A stretch of 35,261 bases of DNA from Deltaproteobacteria bacterium (GCA_029933075.1 JAOZOW010000022.1:1-35261), one strand, 5' to 3'; numbered from the stretch's first letter, positions 25,016 to 32,996 are shown. The notes: generated by a model not told the origin, from the sequence alone. A program made the numbers and translations.

Positions 25016-25591
25016 CTACCAATTTTCCCCGAGCAGTTCAAAATGGGCCTGGGGATGGGCACAGGCAGGGCATTCCTTTGGGGCTTCCTTCCCCCTGTGG
25101 ATGTACCCGCAGTTTCTGCACCGCCATACTACCTCCTCCTCCCGCTTGAACACGCGGTCGGCCTCGATATTGTCGGCGAGGTCTTTGTATCGCTTTTCAT
25201 GTTGTTTCTCGGCCACGGCAATGGCTTCAAAGACAACCGCAATGGCTTCGAATCCCTCTTCCCTGGCCGTTTTTGCAAACTCGGGATACATCTGGGTATG
25301 CTCATAGTTTTCGCCTGCTGCGGCCGCACGCAGGTTTTCCAGGGTCGTGCCTATGACCCCCGCGGGAAAACCTGCCTGGACCTCCACCTCTCCTCCCTGG
25401 AGGAACTTGAAGAGCCGCTTCGCATGCTCCTTTTCCTGGTTGGCGGTTTCTTCGAAGATGGAAGATATCTGGACATATCCTTCCTTTTTCGCCTGGCTGG
25501 CAAAATAGGTATAGCGATTACGTGCCTGGGACTCCCCTGCAAAGGCCGTAAGCAGATTCTTCTCGGTTTGGCTTCCTTTTAGATCACTCAT
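25016..25591 (-). CDS. rbr: Rubrerythrin
   Basis: A 191-residue rubrerythrin. The ferritin-like four-helix part carries the diiron ligands in [24 protein letters not shown] and the later [13 protein letters not shown]. The C-terminal rubredoxin domain has [10 protein letters not shown] and CPACAHPQ. It reduces hydrogen peroxide to water with electrons from rubredoxin, finishing the superoxide pathway begun by desulfoferrodoxin. A GGAAAGGAGGAG site precedes the ATG. A candidate sigma-70 promoter lies about 110 bp upstream, between this gene and the CX4C rubredoxin. Confidence 0.95.
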   Translation of the reverse strand: MSDLKGSQTEKNLLTAFAGESQARNRYTYFASQAKKEGYVQISSIFEETANQEKEHAKRLFKFLQGGEVEVQAGFPAGVIGTTLENLRAAAAGENYEHTQMYPEFAKTAREEGFEAIAVVFEAIAVAEKQHEKRYKDLADNIEADRVFKREEEVVWRCRNCGYIHRGKEAPKECPACAHPQAHFELLGENW

Positions 25592-25702
25592 GGGTCTCCT
25601 CCTTTCCTGGACCGGATTACTCCGGGATATTGCTCAAATGTTGCTTCCTTTTTCCAGCGGATCAGCTTTATATTCCTTATTGATTCCTGGGGAATATTCT
25701 TG

Positions 25703-25730
25703 AGGATAGCACCGCTCTCCTCCCTGTCAA
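25703..25730 (-). promoter_or_regulatory. Internal sigma-70 promoter candidate before rubrerythrin
   Basis: On the minus strand TTGACA (25725-25730, perfect) and TATCCT (25703-25708, four of six) are 16 bp apart, in the 145-bp gap between the CX4C rubredoxin and rubrerythrin genes. It would give basal expression of rbr-dfx and following genes independent of the upstream sigma-54 promoter. Confidence 0.45.
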
Positions 25731-25736
25731 GCGGGT

Positions 25737-25949
25737 TTAGGCATCTCCCTTCTCGGCAGTGGATCCCGGGCCTGCAAGTGGCCGGAAATTTTTCTTGCTG
25801 GCTCCGCAGATAGGGCATTTCCAGTCCTCGGGCAGATCCTCAAAGCGTGTGCCCTTAGGGATTTTCCCTTTTCTGTCACCCTTATCGGGATTATAGATAT
25901 ATCCGCAGTTTGTCGTCTGGCACTGCCACATTTCTTCGGGGGCTGCCAT
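25737..25949 (-). CDS. Rubredoxin with CX4C first knuckle
   Basis: A 70-residue rubredoxin. The iron ligands are C10, C15, C45 and C48. The first pair is spaced CX4C (CQTTNCGY) instead of the usual CXXC, a two-residue insertion also known in a second rubredoxin of Desulfovibrio desulfuricans. The second pair is normal (CPICG). A 15-residue tail follows. ATG 25949 is chosen because GGAAAGGAG lies 6 nt upstream. As the second gene after the sigma-54 promoter it probably serves as electron donor to rubrerythrin or desulfoferrodoxin. Confidence 0.9.
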   Translation of the reverse strand: MAAPEEMWQCQTTNCGYIYNPDKGDRKGKIPKGTRFEDLPEDWKCPICGASKKNFRPLAGPGSTAEKGDA

Positions 25950-26060
25950 TTTTTGCTCCTTTCCCATTGCTTACAACCGGCATCATCTATTTGTCACTGT
26001 GGGGCCATCCAGGATCTTCATGCTCCTCCACAAAATAACAGAAATGAAACCAATCAAATG

Positions 26061-26279
26061 TTAAGTTGGAAAATTATCTTCTTTCCACCAGCCCTTCCTG
26101 ATATGGGCCTCTTTTTCAGCTTCGGCCAGTTTTTTTATCTTAAAAGCGGCATCCCTCACCACGCCGTAGAGGACACCGCAGCCATTGTCTTCGCGATGCC
26201 GGTCCCCTTCGTCGGCCACCTGGAACATCCTGTCCACCAGCTCCAGCGTCTTTTTAATGCTGTGATCGCAACGCCTCAT
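26061..26279 (-). CDS. 72-aa helical protein, first gene of the defence block
   Basis: A 72-residue, strongly helical, charged protein (IKKTLELVDRMFQVADEGDRH, then DAAFKIKKLAEAEKEAH). It has two cysteines, C4 and one in DNGCGVLYG, and ends in GWWKEDNFPT. No named family is recognised; similar short proteins occur beside rubrerythrin genes in sulfate reducers as far as I recall. ATG 26279 has a GGGGGGGAG tract just before it. The sigma-54-type promoter is about 35-45 bp upstream, making it the leader gene of the block. Confidence 0.7.
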   Translation of the reverse strand: MRRCDHSIKKTLELVDRMFQVADEGDRHREDNGCGVLYGVVRDAAFKIKKLAEAEKEAHIRKGWWKEDNFPT

Positions 26280-26310
26280 TTCTCCCCCCCCACTCTTTAT
26301 CATTATTAAA

Positions 26311-26327
26311 TACAAGTTTTGTGCCAA
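26311..26327 (-). promoter_or_regulatory. Sigma-54 (-24/-12) promoter of the oxygen-defence block
   Basis: On the minus strand the sequence is TTGGCAC, AAAAC, TTGTA. TGGCAC at 26321-26326 is a perfect -24 element. The -12 element TTGT follows with the exact N5 spacing and differs from TTGC only at the last base. Transcription would begin near 26301, about 22 bp before the 72-aa protein's start. A perfect heptamer palindrome sits about 140 bp upstream, the normal place for an activator site. Confidence 0.65.
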
Positions 26328-26431
26328 TTTTTGGAAAGGTCGCCAATGGCAAGAAAATAAAATAATATTAGCATGTTATAATAAATTGCCAGGACTTTAT
26401 AATAAAAAATTTCGCCTTGTGGGAGGCAATA

Positions 26432-26449
26432 TGAGACAATGATGTCTCA
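26432..26449. promoter_or_regulatory. TGAGACA palindrome, candidate activator site
   Basis: TGAGACA-N4-TGTCTCA is a perfect 18-bp inverted repeat with a four-base centre. It is centred about 140 bp upstream of the predicted sigma-54 start site, where enhancer-binding activators usually bind. Three more heptamer copies lie 180-260 bp to the right. Confidence 0.6.
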
Positions 26450-26626
26450 AATTTTCGGCCATGTTATTAAGTCCCAGTAATAATTGAATTATCTAAAGCC
26501 GGGCCGGAACGGTAAAAGCTCGCCCCCCATCCAATAAAGGAGGCTGGCGCAAAACCCCAAAGCAATTTCTTCAAAGATCGGTCTTAGAACGATCCGCACC
26601 AGAGCGGAATCAGGGGAGAAGGATTG

Positions 26627-26695
26627 TGTCTCAATTTTGATATTGAGCCATAAGTGTATCATGAGACAGTTTCTGCTTTTCAAGTGCATGTCTCA
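26627..26695. promoter_or_regulatory. Three further TGAGACA/TGTCTCA heptamers
   Basis: TGTCTCA at 26627-26633, TGAGACA at 26662-26668 and TGTCTCA at 26689-26695. The last two are inverted with a 20-bp spacer and end 20 bp before the -35 box of the kinase promoter, so the same regulator could also control the kinase gene. Confidence 0.55.
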
Positions 26696-26714
26696 AAATT
26701 TCTCCATGCCCCCT

Positions 26715-26742
26715 TTGATTTTCATGAAGAACCTAATATAAT
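26715..26742 (+). promoter_or_regulatory. Sigma-70 promoter for the hybrid kinase
   Basis: TTGATT at 26715-26720 and a perfect TATAAT at 26737-26742 are 16 bp apart. The start point near 26749 leaves a leader of about 147 nt before the kinase ATG. Confidence 0.55.
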
Positions 26743-26895
26743 CCCTGCCCAAGTAGCCGCCAAACCGATAAAAGAGAAGGACTTAAATTAGGCATATCGG
26801 ATCGGTTAAGTTCGAAATTCGCATGCCAATGTCCTACTACCGGTTCAGTTCATTGAAAGAGCGGAGAGTGTAACCATGTGGTGAAAGGAGAGGAT

Positions 26896-29800
26896 ATGAT
26901 GTACCTTAAAAATTACCCTATCAGTATTTCCGCCATTCTCATATTCCTCTTTTTTTCTACCTTATCATCTCCATGCATGGCCCATCCCGATATACTCATG
27001 ATCAATTCCTACCATAAAGGCTACCCCTGGACTGACGATCTTGTAAAGACCACCATAGGTGCCATGAAAGAGCGGTTCAGGGATTGTAACCTCTATGTTG
27101 AATACATGGATACAAAGAGAATAAAAACCGCTGGGTATCTAAATCTCTTTCAGAAAATCATGGAGGAGAAATACCGCAATAGAAGGCCGGACATAGTAAT
27201 CGTGTCAGATGACAATGCGTTTCGCTTTATCCTCCACACCCACAAGAAACTATTCCCGGGCACACCGGTCCTGTTCATGGGCGTAAACAACTTTGAGCCG
27301 GCCATGATTACCGGGCATCCTGAAATCACGGGAGTCGTGCAAAGTGTGAATATAGAGGATACCATCAGGGTCGCATTAACATTAACGCCAGGCTTCAAGC
27401 GCGTTGCCGTTATCTACGATAACACGGCTACAGGAAGGGGCTACAGGAAGCAGGTATTAGAGACTGAAGAAAGTTTTGAAGGATTAGATTTCATCCACTT
27501 AAACGGTGCGCTGCTGAGCACCGATGAAATGCTTGAGAGGGTTGAGACATTGCCTGCCAATAGCATTATCCTTCTTTGCATATGGGTAAGGGACAAAACA
27601 GGCGCCTATGTGCCCTGGGAAAGGACATACCCCGAGATAACAAAGAGGTCACCTGTGCCCGTGTATGGGGTTATAGATTATATGCTTGATTTTGGGGTGT
27701 TGGGGGGGATGGTCCAATCTCCAAAGTATCATGCCCTTGAAGCAGCCGGGATGGCTGAAAGGATCCTGAGAGGGGAGTCCCCGGCACGCATACCCGTACA
27801 TATGAGGAGCCACAATGTGCTCATGTTTGATTACAGGGCTATTAGGAAATGGAACATAGACGAGGAGAGACTCCCTGACGGGGTTATCATTAACAGACCC
27901 AAGGGCCTCTACTACAAGTACAGAAAGTGGGTATGGGGCGCATTCGGCACATTGTGTTTTCTGCTTCTTGTGATAATGATTCTTCTCGGGAATATCATCA
28001 GAAGAAAAAGGGCGGAGGCTGCCCTTGCAGAAAGGGAAGAATGGTACAGGTCTCTTTTTGAAGGCTCGTTAGATGCCATAGTCATCACAACAGAAGATGG
28101 GAGGATACTGGATGCGAACGCTGCGTGGTGCAGGCTTTTTGGATACAAAAAAGAGGAACTATCAGGATTAAATGTGAGCAGGGGATGGGCAGACCCCATG
28201 CAAAGAGAGATATGGCAGAAAGAATTGAAGGAAAAAGGTTCTGTCAGGGACTATGAATTCAAGGGGATCGGCAAAGACGGGATCGTGAGAGATCTCCTTC
28301 TTAGCACCACGGTCAGGAAGGATGCCGAGGGCAATGTGGCATATCAAAATATATGCAGGGACATTACCGAACAAAAAGAGGCCGAAAAGCGGGTCACCCG
28401 GTCGGAGAAACGTTTTCGAGACCTGTTCGACTCTGTATCGGATCTTATCTATACCCAGGATCTGGAAGGGCGGTTTCTTACCGCGAACAGGGCGCTAAGC
28501 CGGATCTTCGGCTATGAGGTTGGGGAACTCATTGGTAGGAAGGCGTCGGATTTTATGAAACCTGAATGGAGATCCCTTTTTGAAAAAGAGTACCTGGAAG
28601 GGATAAAGTCATGCGGACATCACGAAGGAATTACCGCTTACTTTACCAGGGGAGGGCGCAAGATCTACATTGAATACCACAGCAACCTGGTTTTACCGGA
28701 GGAGGGAGAGCCCTATATCAGCGGCACGGGAAGGGATGTGACCGAACGCGTCCTGACGGAGAGGCAGATCAAGAAAGTTCAGGACCAGTTGCAACAGGCA
28801 CAGAAGATGGAGGCGATTGGTACGCTGGCAGGAGGGATTTCCCATGACTTCAACAATCTCCTTCAGGCGATCATGGGCTACACGCAGATCATTATGATGG
28901 GGAAAGACAGAGATGATCCTGACCTTGGAAGACTGAAGGAGATAGAGAAGGCGGCGCAAAGGGCAAGCGAATTGACCCAGCAGCTTCTCACCTTCAGCCG
29001 CAAGGTGGAGAGCAAACTGAGACCGGTGGACCTCAATCTTGAGGTCAGGGCGGTGGAGAAGCTCCTTAAGAGGACCATCCCGAAGATGATCCGTATCGAG
29101 CTTCATCTTCAAGAAGGACTCAAGATCATCAATGCCGACCCTGCCCAGATGGAGCAGGTCATGATGAATCTTGGCGTGAATGCGAGGGATGCCATGCCGG
29201 ATGGCGGGAAGCTGGTGATCAAAACGGAAAACGTCATTTTGGATGAAGAATACTCCCGGACCCACATGGGAGCCGTGCCCGGCGAGTATGTCCTTTTGAG
29301 CATATCGGATACGGGTCACGGCATGGACAGGGAGACTCTGGAGCATATCTTTGAGCCCTTTTACACCACCAAGGAGACGGGCAAGGGCACGGGCCTCGGC
29401 CTTTCCATGGTCTATGGGATCGTAAAGAATCACCAGGGATACATTGCGTGTTCCAGCGAGCCCGGAGAAGGCACTACTTTCAGGATCTATTTTCCGGCCA
29501 TTGAATCAGGGACTATGGAACAAGAGGCAGAGAAAGATGAGGAAAGAGATGCCCCGGGCGGCAATGAGACCATCCTGCTGGTGGATGATGAAGCGTTTTT
29601 GCGAGAGCTGGGGGCGGAGATGTTAGGGCGGTTCGGGTATACGGTGCTTCAAGCGGAAAATGGAGAAACCGCCCTTGAGATATATGAGAAAAAGCGGGCA
29701 GAGATTTCTTTGATCGTTTTGGACCTGATCATGCCCGGGATGGGAGGAAAAAAATGCCTTGAGGAGATCCTCAGGATGAACCCCCGGGCAAAAGTGGTGA

Positions 29801-29934
29801 TTGCCAGCGGATATTCGGTCAATGGATCTCCACAGGATGTCCTGGATGCCGGAGCAAGGGGCTACATCAGAAAACCGTACGATTTACGGCAAATGCTCGA
29901 TGCGGTCCGAGAGGCACTGGATGAAAAGGATTGA
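26896..29934 (+). CDS. Hybrid histidine kinase with periplasmic binding-protein sensor
   Basis: A 1012-residue membrane kinase. Order: signal/anchor helix (about 8-28), a periplasmic domain of the ABC-substrate-binding family (about 30-335; ILMINSYHKGYPW, NNFEPAM, VIDYMLDFGVLGG), a membrane helix (about 345-368), two PAS domains (about 380-490 and 505-620), a phospho-acceptor helix with H650 in GGISHDFNN, an ATPase domain (NLGVNARDAMP, DTGHGMD, GTGLGLSM), and a receiver domain (890-1012) with D943 in VLDLIMPG. It should detect a periplasmic ligand and pass phosphate from His to its own Asp. No output domain is attached. AAAGGAGAGG sits before ATG 26896. It converges on the sigma-54 activator gene 73 bp away. 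Confidence 0.92.
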   Translation: MMYLKNYPISISAILIFLFFSTLSSPCMAHPDILMINSYHKGYPWTDDLVKTTIGAMKERFRDCNLYVEYMDTKRIKTAGYLNLFQKIMEEKYRNRRPDIVIVSDDNAFRFILHTHKKLFPGTPVLFMGVNNFEPAMITGHPEITGVVQSVNIEDTIRVALTLTPGFKRVAVIYDNTATGRGYRKQVLETEESFEGLDFIHLNGALLSTDEMLERVETLPANSIILLCIWVRDKTGAYVPWERTYPEITKRSPVPVYGVIDYMLDFGVLGGMVQSPKYHALEAAGMAERILRGESPARIPVHMRSHNVLMFDYRAIRKWNIDEERLPDGVIINRPKGLYYKYRKWVWGAFGTLCFLLLVIMILLGNIIRRKRAEAALAEREEWYRSLFEGSLDAIVITTEDGRILDANAAWCRLFGYKKEELSGLNVSRGWADPMQREIWQKELKEKGSVRDYEFKGIGKDGIVRDLLLSTTVRKDAEGNVAYQNICRDITEQKEAEKRVTRSEKRFRDLFDSVSDLIYTQDLEGRFLTANRALSRIFGYEVGELIGRKASDFMKPEWRSLFEKEYLEGIKSCGHHEGITAYFTRGGRKIYIEYHSNLVLPEEGEPYISGTGRDVTERVLTERQIKKVQDQLQQAQKMEAIGTLAGGISHDFNNLLQAIMGYTQIIMMGKDRDDPDLGRLKEIEKAAQRASELTQQLLTFSRKVESKLRPVDLNLEVRAVEKLLKRTIPKMIRIELHLQEGLKIINADPAQMEQVMMNLGVNARDAMPDGGKLVIKTENVILDEEYSRTHMGAVPGEYVLLSISDTGHGMDRETLEHIFEPFYTTKETGKGTGLGLSMVYGIVKNHQGYIACSSEPGEGTTFRIYFPAIESGTMEQEAEKDEERDAPGGNETILLVDDEAFLRELGAEMLGRFGYTVLQAENGETALEIYEKKRAEISLIVLDLIMPGMGGKKCLEEILRMNPRAKVVIASGYSVNGSPQDVLDAGARGYIRKPYDLRQMLDAVREALDEKD

Positions 29935-30007
29935 GTTGTCAGGCCCGGGTTTCATGTAGATTGATTGTCGGTAGCCCGGTGGGTGTTTAGCAGGGACCCC
30001 GAGGTGG

Positions 30008-31345
30008 CTAATCAATGTCGGGGAATGCGGAGAGAAACCTGTAGAGGGTGGCCCGGCCCACTCTCAGGATCCGGGCTGCCTTGGCTTTGTTGCCACCGCT
30101 CTGGGTCAGAGCGATGCGGACGCTGTCGCGGTCCAGTTTTCTCGATGGCCCGCGGGTACCCGCCTTTCTATGCCATTCATTTAGTTCCATAGGGAGATGT
30201 TCCGGCTTGATGAGCCGCCCCCCGGACCGCATCAGGGCGAATCGGAGGGAGCTCTGGAGTTCACGTACGTTGCCCGGCCAGGGATAGCTCTTCATTACGG
30301 CCAGCGCTTCCTTGGAGATCCCCAGGGTTTCCCGGGTCTCTCCGGCGGCCATGCTGAGAAAGTGCTCAATGAGAAGGGGAATATCGTTTTTCCTGCTTCT
30401 GAGAGGAGGAAGGTGAATTGGAACCACCACCAGGCGATAGTAAAGATCCTCCCGAAAATTCCCCTTTTCCACTTCCTGCTTCAAATCACGGTTGGTGGCA
30501 CTAATCACCCGCACGTTCACTGAGATAGTCTTCTCATCCCCAACGCGCTCAAATGTTCCTTCTTGAAGGACTCTCAACAGCCTCGATTGTACCACTTTTG
30601 GAAGGTCCGCTACCTCGTCCAGGAAAAGTGTCCCGCCGTGGGCCAGTTCGAACCGGCCCTTCTTGTTTCTGATGGCACCGGTGAAGGCTCCTTTGACATG
30701 CCCGAACAGCTCGCTTTCCAGCACGCCTTCGGGAAGGGCGCCGCAGTTTATGGGCACGAAGGGTTTACCGCCCCGCCGACTTTCCTCATGGATGGCATTT
30801 GCCACCAGTTCTTTGCCCGTGCCCGTCTCGCCGCTGATGTGCACAGGGTAGTCATTGCCGGACAGATCCCGGATCTGCTTATAGATCTGGAGCATTTTCG
30901 GATCCCTGCCAATGATTCCGGCAAAGCTCTCCAGCTCTCCTAATTGTATCTTGTACCCGATGAGGTCAGTGACATCCCTAAAAGCGGCGATCACGCCTGC
31001 AAACCGTCCGGACCGATCCATCATCCCGCTCACATTCATCTCCAGGCGGCGGGTCGTCCCATCCTGCCGGACCATGTTAAGAGGATAAAAGATGTGTTCA
31101 ATGGATTCTGGGGAGCTGTCCATGAAGGAACATCTTCCCCCGCAAAAGGGGCCTCCAAAGGCGTCATGGCAATCTTTTCCGAGGACTTTTTCCCTGCGGT
31201 ACCCGGTGATTTCTTCCGCTGCCTTATTGAAAAAAAGGATCCGGCGCTCAGTGTCGTGGGCGATGATCCCTTCAGTGAGATTGTCCAGGATCCGTTCCAG
31301 GTTCTCCTTGTCGGCCAGTGTTTTTTCAAGCTTGAGATCTTTCAT
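30008..31345 (-). CDS. Sigma-54-dependent activator with Cys-bearing PAS domain
   Basis: A 445-residue enhancer-binding protein. Residues 12-128 are a PAS sensor with a C59-H-x7-C68-x3-C72 cysteine cluster (CHDAFGGPFCGGRC). The AAA+ domain follows: Walker A GETGTGKE (172-179), the sigma-54 contact loop GAFTGA (219-224) and Walker B TLFLDEV (239-245). A Fis-type helix-turn-helix (GNKAKAARILRVGRATLYR) is at the C-terminus. It has no receiver domain, so it is not a standard response regulator; the signal probably enters through the PAS domain. ATG 31345 has a poor ribosome site, but no better in-frame start is present. The gene has its own sigma-70 promoter. Likely target, by proximity: the sigma-54 promoter at 26311-26327. 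Confidence 0.92.
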   Translation of the reverse strand: MKDLKLEKTLADKENLERILDNLTEGIIAHDTERRILFFNKAAEEITGYRREKVLGKDCHDAFGGPFCGGRCSFMDSSPESIEHIFYPLNMVRQDGTTRRLEMNVSGMMDRSGRFAGVIAAFRDVTDLIGYKIQLGELESFAGIIGRDPKMLQIYKQIRDLSGNDYPVHISGETGTGKELVANAIHEESRRGGKPFVPINCGALPEGVLESELFGHVKGAFTGAIRNKKGRFELAHGGTLFLDEVADLPKVVQSRLLRVLQEGTFERVGDEKTISVNVRVISATNRDLKQEVEKGNFREDLYYRLVVVPIHLPPLRSRKNDIPLLIEHFLSMAAGETRETLGISKEALAVMKSYPWPGNVRELQSSLRFALMRSGGRLIKPEHLPMELNEWHRKAGTRGPSRKLDRDSVRIALTQSGGNKAKAARILRVGRATLYRFLSAFPDID

Positions 31346-31396
31346 GACTTGATCATTTTCGGGAAAAAGGGCACTAATACCTGAGATGTGGAGAAG

Positions 31397-31425
31397 AATA
31401 TAGTGTAAAGCCCGGGTGGCATCAA
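31397..31425 (-). promoter_or_regulatory. Sigma-70 promoter of the sigma-54 activator gene
   Basis: On the minus strand TTGATG (31420-31425) and TATATT (31397-31402) stand exactly 17 bp apart, matching consensus at four and five positions. The expected start near 31390 leaves a 45-nt leader. Confidence 0.5.
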
Positions 31426-31492
31426 GGGGAAAAGCCCGGAGCCATACGAGGGCGGTTCAAGTCGGATAAGCCAAACAGGAGGGATAGATAAT

Positions 31493-32272
31493 ATGGGCTA
31501 TGAGACCATCCAATATGAGGTCAAAGAGAAAGGCATTGGAATCCTGTCACTCAATCGTCCCCGGAAGTACAACTCGGTAAACCACAGAATGATGGAAGAG
31601 CTGGAGGCATTCTGGAGGGAACGTCTGTATGATCTGGAGACTCATGTCATCATCATGAGGGGCAATGGGAGGCGGGGGTTTTGTGCAGGTCTGGACATGA
31701 AAGAGGCAATGAAAACAGTGCCGGAAATGGACACGCACGCTTTTTATCGCTTTCAGGCCCGGCTTGCAAGGCTCACCCTTGCCATGAGGCAGGTCCCTCA
31801 ACCTATCATCTGCGCGGTTCATGGAGCGGGCGTGGGCCTTGGTTTTAGTTTCGCCCTTGCCTCTGATGTGCGTGTGATAACTCCTGATGCCAGGTTTTCA
31901 GCAGCCTATATCAACATTGGGTTAGGGGGTGCGGATATGGCCTGCAGCTATTTTTTACCCAGGCTCATCGGTGCGGGGAGGGCCTATGAATTTATGCTGA
32001 CCGGCAATTTTATGTCCGCCCAGGAGGCCATGGCCTTAGGGCTCGCAAGCCGCATGGTGGAGAGGGATCAGCTTATTGAAACGGCCCTGGATCTGGCAAG
32101 GGTTATGGAGAGCAAGAATCCCATGGGCCTTCGGTTGACCAAGGAGGCGATCAACATGAATCTGGATGCGGGGGGGCTGGAGCAGGCCCTTCATATGGAA
32201 GACCGGAACCAGGTGCTGCTCGGGATACGCGCCAGGCTGGGAGAAGGAAAGAAGATAGGCAGGTATTTTTGA
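31493..32272 (+). CDS. Enoyl-CoA hydratase/isomerase-family protein without canonical catalytic Glu pair
   Basis: A 259-residue crotonase-fold protein. It keeps the oxyanion-hole segments (RGFCAGLDM at 61-69, GAGVGLGFSFALASD at 111-125) that bind the acyl-CoA thioester. The two glutamates used by classic enoyl-CoA hydratase align with S119 and Y139, and an Asp (D148, in GGADM) lies in the following loop. So it is probably not a normal hydratase but an isomerase, hydrolase or other crotonase. The C-terminus is normal for the family. AGGAGGG precedes the ATG. Divergent from the activator gene, convergent with livF with a 19-bp gap. The branched-chain or aromatic acid transporter next door suggests a role in catabolism of an imported acid. 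Confidence 0.82.
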   Translation: MGYETIQYEVKEKGIGILSLNRPRKYNSVNHRMMEELEAFWRERLYDLETHVIIMRGNGRRGFCAGLDMKEAMKTVPEMDTHAFYRFQARLARLTLAMRQVPQPIICAVHGAGVGLGFSFALASDVRVITPDARFSAAYINIGLGGADMACSYFLPRLIGAGRAYEFMLTGNFMSAQEAMALGLASRMVERDQLIETALDLARVMESKNPMGLRLTKEAINMNLDAGGLEQALHMEDRNQVLLGIRARLGEGKKIGRYF

Positions 32273-32291
32273 TTGAAAATCGAGATTTATA

Positions 32292-32996
32292 TCATACGCC
32301 CAGGTACTCTTTCATCATGGCCTCGTTCTTTCTCAGGCCATCCACGTCTCCATCATACACTATGGCGCCCTTGTCGATTACATAAGCCCGATCGCTGATA
32401 TCCATGGCAAAAAGGGCGTTCTGTTCTGTCAACAGCATGGTAAAGCCTTCTTTACGCAAACCCTTGATCTGCTCCCCGAGGACTTGGGCAACCACAGGCG
32501 CAAGGCCGGCTGTTGGCTCGTCAAGCAATATCAATTCGGGGTTGTTCATCAAGGTCCTTCCCACGGTGAGCATCTGTTGCTCCCCGCCGCTCAGAGTGCC
32601 GGCATTTCTATGTTCCAAGGCCTTCAGTTTGGGGAAAAGCGTGTAGATCCAATCGATTTGCTTTAGAAGATTTGTCCCGCCCCCCTTTCTCCAGCCCAAC
32701 TCAAGATTCTCTCTCACGGTTAATTCTGAAAAGATCCACCGGCTCTCGGGGATGAACCCGATGCCCATTCGGGCAATCTGGTATGGCTTTCTCTTGGTGA
32801 TTTCCATACCCCTGAATCTGATTGTTCCCGACTTAGGCCGGTTTAGACCCACGATGCTTGTCAGGGTAGTGGTTTTCCCTGCACCGTTCCTCCCGAGGAG
32901 ACAGATCACCTCGCCTTTTTCAAGCTCAAGTGATACTTTAAAGATAGCCTGGAATACGCCGTAAAAAGTATCTATTTTATCTACTTGAAGGATCAT
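32292..32996 (-). CDS. livF: Branched-chain amino acid-type ABC transporter ATPase LivF
   Basis: A 234-residue ABC ATPase. Walker A is GRNGAGKTT near residues 34-42, the Q-loop region contains GFIPESRWIF, the signature is LSGGEQQM and Walker B is LILLDEPTAG. This order and the length fit LivF. It powers import of hydrophobic amino acids or related carboxylates from the cytoplasmic face. I start at ATG 32996 (ILQVDKIDTFYG); the frame is open further up but overlaps livG. The overlap with the end of livG is 20 bases, so translation is coupled. Converges on the crotonase gene. Confidence 0.92.
   Translation of the reverse strand: MILQVDKIDTFYGVFQAIFKVSLELEKGEVICLLGRNGAGKTTTLTSIVGLNRPKSGTIRFRGMEITKRKPYQIARMGIGFIPESRWIFSELTVRENLELGWRKGGGTNLLKQIDWIYTLFPKLKALEHRNAGTLSGGEQQMLTVGRTLMNNPELILLDEPTAGLAPVVAQVLGEQIKGLRKEGFTMLLTEQNALFAMDISDRAYVIDKGAIVYDGDVDGLRKNEAMMKEYLGV

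Larger units (their letters stand above)
26328..26895. other. Divergent regulatory region between defence block and kinase
   Basis: About 570 bp, AT-rich on the left half. It contains five copies of the TGAGACA/TGTCTCA heptamer, a sigma-54 promoter immediately to the left (-) and a sigma-70 promoter on the right (+). A 66-codon open frame at 26489-26689 on the minus strand lacks a ribosome site and starts in a heptamer; I do not count it as a gene. Confidence 0.6.

Noticed and set aside
25588-25818. Open minus-strand frame between the CX4C rubredoxin and rubrerythrin
   Set aside because: Its only Met start lies inside the rubredoxin gene; the tail in the gap reads somewhat like protein but has no start or ribosome site.
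26489-26689. 66-codon minus-strand frame in the regulatory region
   Set aside because: Starts inside a TGAGACA heptamer without a ribosome site; the region is better explained as regulatory.
28693-29433. 246-codon frame opposite the histidine kinase
   Set aside because: Antisense to the conserved kinase core; His/Leu/Arg-rich mirror of a real coding frame.
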